Shown: one piece after another, positions 1 to 9,228 of the stretch
How the letters are laid out: every line of letters starts with the position of its first letter
Numbering within the stretch: the stretch's first letter is position 1
From: Neocallimastix lanati (nom. inval.)
Lineage: Eukaryota; Neocallimastigomycota; Neocallimastigomycetes; Neocallimastigales; Neocallimastigaceae
Direction of reading: 5' to 3'
NCBI GenBank assembly: GCA_016946835.1
Contig: JACVTC010000730.1
Span: 1 to 10,688, forward strand
Length of the DNA: 10,688 nt
Made by a program: the position numbers and the translations under genes
The notes under the pieces: model-generated
Told to the model about the DNA's origin: nothing
The model's input: only the letters and a program-made list of their open reading frames with translations
The model's database searches: none

Positions 1-308
1 GTTTTGTTTTGTTTTTACTTATATTTGTTCCATGTTTAATCATATATGTTACTACAGATTCATTCCCATTATAATATGTACTAAATATTAATATTTCACA
101 ATTTCATTTTTCTCTATTTATATCTACTTAAAGGTTGACTAAAATTTTAACTTTTATAAAAATTCAAATCTTTACTGTATTTATTAAAATAAATATTTTA
201 TGTTCTTATTAAATTACTTATTATTTGTTGAAATTTTATACTATATTTTATCATTTAAAATTTGTTGTAATAAATTTAATTATGATATCCCTTTCATAAT
301 TATTATTA
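1..308. other. AT-rich intergenic spacer
   Basis: No open frame of useful length, no RNA gene and no clear regulatory signal is visible here. The first bases are a short TTTTG-type run that recurs near 1063-1080. The rest is unstructured A/T sequence. Confidence 0.7.
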
Positions 309-328
309 TTATTATTACGTAATAATAA
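309..328. repeat. 20-bp perfect palindrome
   Basis: TTATTATTAC is followed directly by its reverse complement GTAATAATAA, giving a perfect palindrome centred on TACGTA at 318/319. It sits about 30 bases before the long TTTA microsatellite. It could be a slippage product of ATT triplets or a cruciform-forming site. No function can be assigned. Confidence 0.8.
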
Positions 329-360
329 ATGTATAATATATTTATTATCTTTTTTTTTTA

Positions 361-392
361 TTATTTATTTATTTGTTTGTTTGTTTGTTTGT

Positions 393-467
<75 letters not shown>

Positions 468-470
468 TTT
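361..470. repeat. TTTA/TTTG tetranucleotide microsatellite
   Basis: About 27 copies of a four-base unit. The array is mostly TTTA, with an internal block of about five TTTG units near 374-393. The apparent open frame 329-541 is this microsatellite read as a Leu/Phe/Ile/Tyr string and is not a gene. The array ends abruptly at 470, exactly where the GC-richer island begins. Confidence 0.95.
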
Positions 471-980
471 CCGGTTTTACCGCCCTTTGTAGGAATATTA
501 AGGTAATCACAATACTTCCATATAGGCAGAAATTTCCTTGAGAACAGCCATACTAAGTATTCAGCATTAGCGCTCTGACATGCATATTATTACAATTACT
601 GAGAATTTTCTTATACGCTTTTTCTCGGAGTGCTTCTTTCCCCTTGAAGCCAGTACAGTATAATCTAACCCATGGAGATACGTAGTGCTCACTTGGCAAT
701 TGCATAAATATCAGAAAGATTGCAATTTAGTAGAATATCTACAACACCAAGTAGAATATATCTACATGGACATATGAAATCTTTTACCCAAACGTTAATT
801 CCCTTGTAAATATATTAAATGACAGTGCTTAAGCAACCCACTCAGACCCACTGTCTATATTACATAGGATATTTAGAATAATATTATATATATATAAGTG
901 GAAATACTTACCTGTAACCATCCACCATATTCCGTAAAAACCTCTTATGAGGAAAACCTGGAAAATGGACATAGGGCGGG
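471..980. other. GC-richer island, possible decayed mobile element or gene relic
   Basis: By hand count about one third of the bases between 481 and 970 are G or C, far more than in the spacer around it. Both edges carry the same word inverted: CCGCCCTTTGT at 480-490, and the reverse complement of CCGCCCTATGT at 969-979 (10 of 11 identical). The inside has no long intact frame. The best is a minus-strand 50-codon frame (705-553), and a splice-like patch lies at 912-960. An old DNA transposon with short terminal inverted repeats, or a degenerate gene fragment, would both fit. I recognise no protein family and no tRNA or rRNA, and I see no target-site duplication. Confidence 0.4.
553..705 (-). 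pseudogene. possible coding relic, 50 codons, unrecognised
   Basis: Reads from an ATG at 705 to a TAG at 553 on the minus strand. The residue mix is protein-like, unlike the Lys/Asn/Ile/Tyr strings produced by AT-rich spacer: it includes SPWVRLYCTGFKGKEAL and later KKILSNCNNMHVRAL. After the stop the same frame continues open for roughly 25 codons towards the left edge of the island. This suggests a longer ancestral frame interrupted by TAG. No family is recognised. It may equally be a chance frame in a GC-richer segment, so it is reported only as a candidate. Confidence 0.25.
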
Positions 981-1540
981 ATTGAATTTATTATCAAGGA
1001 TTTTTATATATTATTTTTTATAATATTATATAGTAAAGTACCCTCTTCACCTTGGTTAATTTTTGTTTTGTTTTGTTTTTTAATTTGTATTTGTATTTTT
1101 TTTTAATGGAACTGAATATATATATAAATATTTTTTATTTAAGTATGAAGATATTTAATGATTTGCTACACATTTCACATATTTAATATCTTTTTTTTTT
1201 TTTATTGTTTGCTTTATTACTCTTGATTAATTTTTTAGTTTCATTATTATCTAAAACTGACACTAATGAATTTATATTTATATAGTTTATTTTTGTAACT
1301 TTTAATATATATTTATAAATTTATTCCTTTTTTCTTTTTTTTTTTTTACTTAATATGATAAAATTAAAAATTAAAAAAAAATAAAAATAAAAAAGTAAAA
1401 CTATTTTTATGATCATTTTATTTTTAATAATTATTTTACTTTAATCATCCAAGATAGATAAAATATATTTATTTCAATATATAGAATAGTCACTAATTGT
1501 AACTGTGAGTACAGTTCTTAAATTTGCATTTGTTATTAAT
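981..1540. other. AT-rich spacer with short homopolymer runs
   Basis: Contains poly-T runs near 1190-1204 and 1338-1348, an A-rich stretch at 1371-1398, and a TTTTG run near 1063-1080. No gene or RNA is visible. Confidence 0.7.
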
Positions 1541-1764
1541 TTTTGGGATGGTGTCCTTTTAAACCTTCAATATTAAAGTGGTCCAATCTTTTATGTCACA
1601 TATTAAGAGAATCAGTATCATTAGAAGATGAGGAGGAATATGAGTATATTTGTTTTTGTTGTCGTATGTTATTTTATTTCATGAGGTCCACATTTAATAT
1701 GTATTTGAATTATATACTCTATTCACCTATAAAAAAATTTTTTTGTATTAACACACACTATTGA
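1540..1764 (+). pseudogene. weak open frame, possible gene relic
   Basis: The open stretch follows a stop at 1537-1539 and ends at a TGA at 1762-1764. It has no ATG until about codon 46, so it is not a complete gene as it stands. Its GC content (about 28% by hand count over 1501-1680) is above that of the surrounding spacer. The middle carries an acidic run followed by cysteines (ESVSLEDEEEYEY, then CFCC). It could be an internal exon or a decayed transposon fragment related to the island at 471-980, but nothing recognisable confirms this. Confidence 0.2.
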
Positions 1765-1769
1765 GTCAA

Positions 1770-2370
1770 TGAGACTTTTGATTTTCTATTAAACACACTT
1801 TGTTATATTTATAAAAAAGAATTTTCGTACATAATACATTTATAACTACAAATTTATATTTCTGTCTATAAACATTTTACATTGATTCATATGATGTGTA
1901 TCACCAAAATATACAAAAAGATATACGCCACAATATACATAAATTTATTTTTTATCTTATTTATATTTATTATACTTTTTCCATTTTAAAATTATTTATT
2001 ATTTCTTTTATATTTATTTATTTTTTATTTACTTGTTATTTATTAAATATTCATTAATTATATTTAACTGAAGGGAAAATTATCTTTAATAAAATTTTTT
2101 AACTTTATATGACGTTGTGTAACTTTTTTATGCAAGATTATTATTATAAATTGTGTATTAAATAGAATATTTATACTTTTATAATATTAATAAAAATAAA
2201 TATATAAAACACGTTTATTATAATTTTAATAATAAAAAGTAATATATATCATAAACATTTCTGATTTTCTTTTTAAGTAAAAGGCATATATAAAATATAT
2301 TATATTTATATATTTTATTAATTTTATATTAAAAAAACATATTAATTAAAAAATATTTCCATAGATATTA
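1770..2370. other. AT-rich spacer
   Basis: Nothing gene-like is visible on either strand. The sequence is A/T with scattered AATAAA-like words that are not informative at this composition. Confidence 0.7.
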
Positions 2371-2415
2371 ATTTTTATATATATAATTTTTATATATATA
2401 ATTTTTATATATATA
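2371..2415. repeat. three perfect tandem copies of a 15-bp unit
   Basis: ATTTTTATATATATA occurs three times head to tail (2371-2385, 2386-2400, 2401-2415) without a mismatch, which points to recent expansion. It runs directly into the long poly-T tract. Confidence 0.95.
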
Positions 2416-2416
2416 A

Positions 2417-2427
2417 TCTTTTTTTTT

Positions 2428-2468
<41 letters not shown>

Positions 2469-2485
2469 TAAAAAAAAAAAAAAAA
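2417..2485. repeat. poly-T / poly-A foldback
   Basis: A T-rich stretch ends in an uninterrupted run of 37 T (2430-2466). After TTA comes a run of 16 A (2470-2485). The T and A runs are complementary and could pair as a hairpin with a tiny loop. The apparent minus-strand frame 2346-2528 is only this repeat translated as poly-Lys. The stretch lies 3' of the CYRI gene, beyond its stop. Confidence 0.9.
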
Positions 2486-2787
2486 GTAAAAACAAACAAA
2501 CAAACAAAGAAAATAAAAAACATTTCAATTGAAATATAGATTTAAAGGATATATTAAATATATGCGAATTAAAAGATAACTTATTTTTTAATTATATATA
2601 TTTAGATATTAAACTTAAATGTCTCTAATTTTTTTTTACTTAACTTCATATTTAGAGTAAAAAAAAAAATTTATAAAAAAAAATAATAAATAAAAATTAT
2701 TAAAATATAATATTAAATATTAAATAATTATTTTTAAAAAAATTATATAAATAAGTATTGGTATTTATATATATATTGAAAAATAAA

Positions 2788-3520
2788 TTATGTTGCTAAA
2801 ATAGCTTTGATATTTTTTGGTGTAGTTTCATCATTCAAATGTTTTGATGTGTATCGTAAAGCATTTAATAATGATTCAGTATCTGTACCACCATTATTTT
2901 GTATAATTTTAATGTATCCTTTTATATTGACTTTTGAGGCCTTAACAAAGACACCATTTGGTTCTATATGATCATAAAGAATAATACAAGTTGTCATTAC
3001 TCTTAAGCAATATGGCTTTAACTGAGAGTTTGTAAGACTTTTTTTTTATTTTATTAATTATAAAATTTTAAATATGTAAAAAAAAATATATATATATATA
3101 TTATTAATATATATAATTCAATCAATAATGAAAATTAAAATCTATATTTTATATAAATAATTTTTATACTAATATATACCGATTTTTAACGATAGAATTA
3201 TAATGAGAATAGGATAACATTGATAAACATTGTGTAACATGTGAAAGACTAATATCTGGATCCTAATTTTTATTAATAATATTATATACAATTAATGATT
3301 TAGGAATTAATACTAATTGTTTAATTATATTTGTCTAATAATATATATTAAAATGTTACATTATTGATGCACTCTAAGGTAGCATCAGTTATTATTTTTA
3401 ACATAGGAGTAGAGTAGGCATAGAATAATGACATTTTATTTGCCAATTCATCTTGAACTGGAATTTTGTCACCTGTGTTCTATTGAACATAAAAATAAAT
3501 TTAATAATAATAATAATAAC

Positions 3521-3574
<54 letters not shown>

Positions 3575-4480
3575 TTTTTAAACAGTAAATAAAACAGATA
3601 TATACATATTAAGAAAAACTATATAAAATATAATATTAGGATATATATATATATATATATAACTTACTCCTTTATTTCTTGATAATGTTCTTCTATAGTA
3701 TGAAAAATCATTTTGGATTGCTGGATTTGTCATCTATATAATTAAATATTTATAGAAAATTAGGAGATTAGAAAAATTTTATATTTATTCATTTATATAA
3801 ATATATATATATGAAGTGAATATATTTAAATATAATTACTTTTAAATCATCCCATTGTGAAACAAAGTGTAAAATATCACCAAAACATTTTAAAACAGTT
3901 TGGTAATTTCTAAGATTATTTTCTACATTACCAGTACATAATTTTTTCAAAAGTTGAGGAAATGCTTCCGCTATTTTCTTTGCAAATTCATAATAATCCT
4001 TAAGTTTAGAAACAGATGGACATAAGGCGTTCCAAGCTTCCTCTTCATTTTGTCGATTCGGAGTTGAAATAGCCTTCCTAATCAATTCTCCACAACCCGT
4101 ATATTGTTTTAAAGATTTTAATACAGCTTCTGTTGGTCTCAAAATTTCAGTAGCATACTTATAAATTTCTACTTCATCAGGTTTAGTATTGGTACCTATA
4201 TATAATTTTAAATAAAATTTAATAAAATATCAATTATAATAATGTATTAATGATTTAATTTTTTCATTTTTTTCATTTTTTTTTGTTGTTGTTTTTGCCA
4301 ATATTTTATTTTATTCAAGGTTTTTATTTATTATTATCACATAAGTAATTAATAAATAACAGTAATTGAATTATCATTCATCATAATAATTTTATAATTA
4401 TTTATATACTTACAATCAAAATCTAATGGAATATCTGGGATGCTATCACCAGAACCAAAAATTGAGAATACATTACCCAT
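2788..4480 (-). CDS. CYRI/FAM49 family protein (CYFIP-related Rac1 interactor), six exons
   Basis: Spliced minus-strand exons are 4480-4414, 4195-3840, 3733-3668, 3479-3360, 3262-3180 and 3037-2788. They total 942 nt, i.e. 313 residues plus TAA; animal CYRI proteins are about 320 residues. All five introns are GT...AG and every junction keeps the frame. Family signatures seen: N-terminal MGNVFS, a good N-myristoylation signal as in CYRI-B; EEEAWNALCPSVSKLKDYYEF; ILHFVSQWDDLK; NPAIQNDFSYYRR (residues 144-156); MSLFYAYSTPMLK; IILYDHIEPNG; and GLLNALR-type SLLNALRYTSKHLNDET near the C-terminus. The Arg-Arg pair (155-156) aligns with human CYRI-B Arg160/Arg161, which contact active Rac1. By family knowledge the protein sits at the plasma membrane and restrains Scar/WAVE-Arp2/3 actin branching by sequestering Rac1. 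The start is the ATG that gives Gly2. No frameshift or missing core residue is seen, so the gene looks functional. Family assignment rests on recalled motifs, not a search. Confidence 0.9.
3038..3179 (-). other. CYRI intron 5 with AT dinucleotide run
   Basis: The donor GTATAT at 3179 and the acceptor AAAAAAAAAG ending at 3038 join a codon split CG|T (Arg). An AT-repeat lies at about 3088-3118. The splice is supported by exact length agreement with the family across the junction (nine residues between the conserved Arg and Cys). The acceptor is unusual because it is preceded, on the coding strand, by A rather than by pyrimidines. Confidence 0.75.
3480..3667 (-). other. CYRI intron 3 carrying a triplet repeat
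   Basis: The donor is GTAAGT at 3667 and the acceptor AATAG ends at 3480. The intron is phase 0 and 188 nt long. It contains an AAT triplet array (about 3502-3572, with one AAC interruption) and an AT dinucleotide run at about 3642-3660. Such arrays are expected to vary in length between strains without touching the protein. Confidence 0.85.
3502..3572. repeat. AAT trinucleotide microsatellite (intronic)
   Basis: About 23 AAT triplets with a single AAC interruption near 3520. The array lies wholly inside CYRI intron 3. Confidence 0.93.
4196..4413 (-). other. CYRI intron 1
   Basis: The donor GTAAGT at 4413 follows a one-base partial codon (T), and the acceptor TATATAG ends at 4196. The joined codon TGT gives Cys23. 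At 218 nt it is the longest intron of the gene. It separates the short N-terminal exon, which carries only the myristoylation signal and a flexible segment, from the conserved domain. Confidence 0.85.
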
Positions 4481-5216
4481 TGATAATTATTAAGATTTTT
4501 TTCTTCTTTTTTTATGTAGTTCTTTTTTAAAGATATATATATAATAATATTATTATTATTAGAAGAATTTTTTGTATAATTGGAAACTTTTTTTATAAGA
4601 ATGAATTCTATACCTTATAATAAAGATTAAATAATAATAATAATAATTATTATTATTGCTATTTTTATATATTTTAAATAATCAATTGTTATAACGTTCT
4701 AAAAGTTTTAATTTTATATATAGTACCTAAAGTTAATTATAAAAAATAAGTTTTATTATTTATAGAATTAATTTAAAATTGTTAATTCAAATAAATATAG
4801 ATACATGTTATTAGATTTAACTAATAAAAAGTCTTCAATTAAATATATATAAAATATCTTATATATATTATTTTTTCTTTATAATAATATGTTTAATTGT
4901 ATTTTATTTTCAATATTTTCGTATTATTGAAATTGAATTTAAAAATATTAATTATAATTATATTAAATAAACCATATAATCTTAATGTAAATATTACAAT
5001 TATTTCTATTTGAAAATGCATTCAATTATTTTAACATTTAGTTCAATAATAATATTATTATATATAATAAATGATAATTCAAAATTAAAATAATTTTAAT
5101 AATAAATATATATATATATTTATATATATATATCCTTAAAATAATAAAATATTTGAGTTTCATTTTTAAATTTATTTCTTTAAATGTAATGAATAATAGT
5201 TTTATATAAATTTAAT

Positions 5217-5217
<1 letters not shown>
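4481..5217. promoter_or_regulatory. upstream region of CYRI gene, AT-rich
   Basis: This is the 5' flank of the minus-strand CYRI gene. T-rich runs lie just upstream of its ATG (about 4495-4512 and 4525-4530), which read as A-rich leader on the coding strand. A perfect 22-bp palindrome of AAT/ATT triplets lies at 4636-4657, about 160 bases upstream of the start codon. A promoter must lie somewhere here, but no specific element can be picked out at this base composition. Confidence 0.4.
4636..4657. repeat. 22-bp perfect AAT/ATT palindrome
   Basis: Four AAT-type triplets are followed directly by their complement, centred at 4646/4647. If transcribed in the CYRI 5' leader it would form a hairpin. 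It may be no more than two abutting microsatellites. Confidence 0.8.

Positions 5218-5261
<44 letters not shown>
5218..5261. repeat. 44-base uninterrupted poly-T tract
   Basis: A run of 44 T with no interruption, the longest homopolymer in the window. No retroposon body or target duplication is obvious beside it. Exact length is uncertain because such runs are error-prone in sequencing. Confidence 0.9.
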
Positions 5262-5265
<4 letters not shown>

Positions 5266-6084
5266 GGTTTTCATATATAATTATTACTTTAAAAGGAAAT
5301 AGTTATTTATTTATATTTGGTATTTGTCATAATATATTAAATATACATTTATATTTAATTATATTATATGGATGATAATATTATCATTTCATTATGATAC
5401 TTTTTTTATCCACTTTATAAATATATATATTACTTTTTTTTTTTTTTAAAAAAAATATAAACGAAATAACATTTACTTTTTTTTGGATTATTAAATTACA
5501 TATTTATTATCTTTTATTTTTTTATCTTATTATTAAAAAATATTCATATATAATTAAATATAAAACAAATAAATCTTCATATTTTAAAGAAAAAAATATT
5601 TGTTTTGAACTTTCATTTTATTATTTGTATATATGTATTATTATTTTAATTTCATATTATATTTTTTAATTTTATTAAAAATTATATTTAAAATTTATAT
5701 ATAAAGATTTATTAAGTTTATTATATACTTTATTATATATTTATTTTGGTTTGATTTTTTTTAAATAGAACTAATTTATCTAATCAATTAACAATTATTT
5801 AATTATTTTTATTTTATAACATATATGTAAAAAGTTTATTTTTTTTCTATATTTTTTTTTCTTTTCATTTTTCATATGTTTTATGATAATATAACTAAAG
5901 TAATATAAATATAAAACAGTAACATTAAATGAATATATAAATATATAAAAAAATAATAATACTAATATAATTACCTTTTTTGAGTTTATTTATTTTTTTT
6001 GTTGTTATTATAAAAATTATTAAAATATGATAGAATTATAAAAAAAATAATGATATGTAAAAATATACATATCATAAATATTAG
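5262..6084. other. AT-rich intergenic spacer
   Basis: Nothing gene-like on either strand. There are short poly-T/poly-A stretches near 5432-5456 and AT dinucleotide patches. Confidence 0.7.
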
Positions 6085-6176
6085 ATATATACTAGTTATA
6101 ATTTAATATATTAAAATTAATTGAAATTAAATATATACTAGTAATAATTTAATATATTATAATTAATTGAAATTAT
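6085..6176. repeat. 46-bp tandem duplication
   Basis: Two head-to-tail 46-bp copies (6085-6130 and 6131-6176), each beginning ATATATACTAGT and ATATATACTAGTA respectively, differ at about three positions. The few mismatches suggest a fairly recent duplication. No function is evident. Confidence 0.9.
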
Positions 6177-6781
6177 TTAATTATAATATACATAATATAA
6201 ATAATTTATTTGTTTTAAAATATCTCTTATTTTTATCATTATTATATATTTTCATATATATATTTTGGTCTTTTATATTTATTATTTTATTTTTATATTA
6301 CTGATATTTTTATATTGAACTTATTTGATGATTTTATATAATACTATTTATTATTATTATTATTATTATTAATATTTATATGTATGTCTTTATTATTATA
6401 ATAAAAAAAACTACTTTTTTTTTTTTTAGCAAATTATATAATTATCAGTATTATTGTCCGTATGTTTTTTTGTTTTTTCACTTCTTCATTATCTTTTTTT
6501 AAATCCTGAATACTGAAAAATATTATTATTATTGATTGTTTATTGAACGTTTTTTGTAATAATTATTTTGTTTATATACTTTTTCTCTTTTTAAATTTAG
6601 GTAATATATTTCCTCATCCAATTTTTACTTTAATATCAAAAAGTTAACATAATGTTGTATGTATATATATAATTTTTAAGCAAAATAAATAAATCTTATT
6701 AAGTTATAAATATATATTATACCTTAAATTATTATTTTTTTATTCTACAAGGATAATTTAACAATACAAATTTATTTAATT
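6177..6781. other. AT-rich intergenic spacer
   Basis: No gene visible. Includes an ATT triplet run at about 6350-6370 and a slightly more mixed stretch at 6430-6610 that has no open frame or RNA fold I can recognise. Confidence 0.65.
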
Positions 6782-6950
6782 GAAAAAAAAAGTTTAGAAA
6801 AAAAATTGCAAAAAAAAAAAAATAATTGAAAAAAACAAAAAAACAAAAAAACAAAAAAACAAACAAACAAAAAAAAAAAAAATAATAAAATGAAATGATA
6901 TATATAAATAATATATTCAAATTTTCCTTTTTTTTTTTTTTTTTTTTTTT
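6782..6950. repeat. A-rich (A7C) tract facing a poly-T tract
   Basis: An A-rich block (about 6782-6884) contains several A6-7C units around 6830-6870. About 45 bases further on is a poly-T run (about 6928-6950). The two could pair as a long imperfect hairpin. The minus-strand frame 6732-6920 is a translation of this low-complexity sequence (Phe-rich) and is not a gene. Confidence 0.85.
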
Positions 6951-7163
6951 TATAATATATATTTTATATAATATATTTATGTATATTTGATATTTTCTAT
7001 ATAAAATATCTTATTTTTCGCTAAAAAAAAAATAAAAACAGCATATACCTTAATTATGAAACAAATAAATAAAATAAATAAGATGATTTAAAAGTTTAAA
7101 ATAATAAAAATTAATTATTAAATGCTAGTAATGAAAATATTATCAATCAATTATTGATGGAGT

Positions 7164-7194
<31 letters not shown>

Positions 7195-8965
7195 TAACCT
7201 TGTGTATATATCATTTTATTTTATATATAATATTAATTATATTCTCTAATAAATTCCTTTTAACTAACTATATTTAGTATTAGAGTTCAATTTTTATTGT
7301 AGATTTTATAATTAAAATATAAATAATTAATATTAATAATAATGATTTTAATAAAAATAATTTTAATAATAATTTATCATTTAAATATAAATTAATTATT
7401 AATAATTTATGTATTATCCTTCATTTAGGAAAGTATGCATATATAATAAATAAAAAAAATATATATATATTAATCTATTAATAATTTAATGCTTTATAAT
7501 AATAGTATAATTTATTTTGAATTTAACATTTCTCATTGTTATAATTAGTAATAAATAATAATTGTAGTGTGAGAGAAAATTTTTTTAATTAATAAAAAAA
7601 TCTATTAATTATTCTTTCTACTAATTAATGATTAATATTTAAAAAAAAAATAAATAAGTAACTTAAAATAATATATTTTTTATTTAAAAACATATTAATT
7701 ATTTCTAAAAATAATAAATTTAATAATATATTTATATATTATTACTAATATGATGTAGACATTTCATATTTTCTAAATAATTAATTATTTCGAAAATTAG
7801 TATATCATTAATTAAAAATAATAATGTTTAATTTATATAAATACTAATAAATATTTTCAAATATTTTCATATAAATTCAATAATAGCTTGTAAGATTAAA
7901 ACTAATAAAATAAAATAGTAGTGTTCGTTTAATAAATAAATTTTTTTGATAATTACCAAAAAAAAAAAAAAATTAGTTTATTTAATTAATAATGTTTATT
8001 ATTTCAATTACTTTATATCTGTATATTTCCATATTCTAATGATCATATTCTTAATTATAAACATATATTAATATATAAGTTTTGTTTTTACAAAAATCAT
8101 TTATACTATATTACATATAAAAAAAAATATAATGTAAATAATTAAATATTATATAAAATAAAGTTTCAAAAATTAAAGTTTTTAAAGTTTAATTAATTAG
8201 GTAAAGATTTCTGTTTTTTATTATTATTATTATTATTTTTATAAAGATTATAAATACATAAATAATAAAATTAATATATTAAATGTTCTATATTTTTTTT
8301 ATTATATTTATATTATATATTTAAAGGTCAAACAAAGAATATATATATATATCAATTATAATTCATCATTATTAAAAGTAAATAATAGTATATAATTAGT
8401 TTAATAATAATTTTTACAAAATCTATAAAAAATTCTTTTATGTTTATGAAAGTTATAACATATATATTATAAAGTTTTGATATTGAAAACTAAAGTTATA
8501 TAAAGTCTCTTGCTGTATTTATTAATATAAAAAAAGTAAATAAAAAATAAACCATATAGAATTTAATATTTTTTATAATATTATATAAATTATTTTCTTT
8601 ATATTATTGGTTTTAAAATATGAATATATAATAATATTTTAAGAATTAGTAAAAAATAAAAATCTTCAAATAATACATATTTTTATTTTTATTTATTTTA
8701 TTTTATTTATTTTATTTAATTTAATAATAACATGGGCGAAGAAAAAACTTTTAAAATTATATACTTAATAATATAAATAAATATATTTAATGCCAGAGTA
8801 TATACTTCATATTAAGAATCAAATTATAAAGAAAAATAAATATATTAAGCTTAAATAAAATAATTTTTATATTAAAAAAATATTTTAATAACAAAATTTG
8901 GATAATATTTAATTAAATAGATGATTATTAATAAAAAATTTTAATTGTTTAATTAAATATAATTA
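6951..8965. other. AT-rich intergenic spacer, 2 kb, no gene
   Basis: Reading both strands I find no exon-like segment, tRNA, rRNA or known signal. Small AAT/TAA arrays occur near 7167-7192 and 8221-8236, and pentamer TTTTA repeats near 8681-8717. GC content is too low for any sizeable coding exon. Confidence 0.7.
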
Positions 8966-9228
8966 AAATTAATGATAAATGATAAATAATAAATAATAAA
9001 TAATAAATAATAAATAATAAATAATTGAATAATAAATAATAAATAATAAATAATAAATAATAAATAATAAATAATAAATAATAAATAATAAATAATAATA
9101 ATAAATAATAAAATAATAAATAATAAATAATAAATAATAAATAATAAATAATAAATAATAAATAATAAATAATAAATAATAAATAATAATAATAAATAAT
9201 AAATAATATATAATTGAATAATAAATAA
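8966..9228. repeat. 7-bp satellite AAATAAT, left block
   Basis: Around 260 bases made mainly of AAATAAT units, with a few shortened units (AAT) and two interruptions that share the string AATTGAATAATAAATAA (near 9023 and 9212), a sign of internal block duplication. Read on the minus strand, the unit ATTATTT contains no stop in any frame. This creates two overlapping false frames (8953-9279 and 8969-9271) with a LLFIIYY heptad; neither is a gene. Confidence 0.95.

Noticed and set aside
329-541. Open frame of 70 codons on the plus strand
   Set aside because: Most of it is the TTTA/TTTG microsatellite translated as a Leu/Phe/Ile/Tyr string. The short tail runs into the GC island without recognisable content.
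906-980. U1 snRNA gene suggested by ATACTTACCTG
   Set aside because: Only the 11-base 5' end matches. The known stem-loop I and II loop sequences and an Sm site are not seen downstream, and the same bases make an ideal donor on the other strand. Retained only as a question in the findings.
2346-2528. Minus-strand frame of 60 codons with poly-Lys
   Set aside because: It is a translation of the poly-T tract and the 15-bp repeats.
2788-2997. Stand-alone 69-residue protein
   Set aside because: Its ATG is an internal Met of the last CYRI exon. Family sequence continues upstream to the acceptor at 3038.
3789-4142. Stand-alone 117-residue protein
   Set aside because: It is the central CYRI exon read from an internal codon and through the donor into intron 2. 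The terminal residues after DDLK are intronic.
6732-6920. Minus-strand Phe-rich frame of 62 codons
   Set aside because: It reads through A7C and poly-A low-complexity sequence; no splice or family signal.
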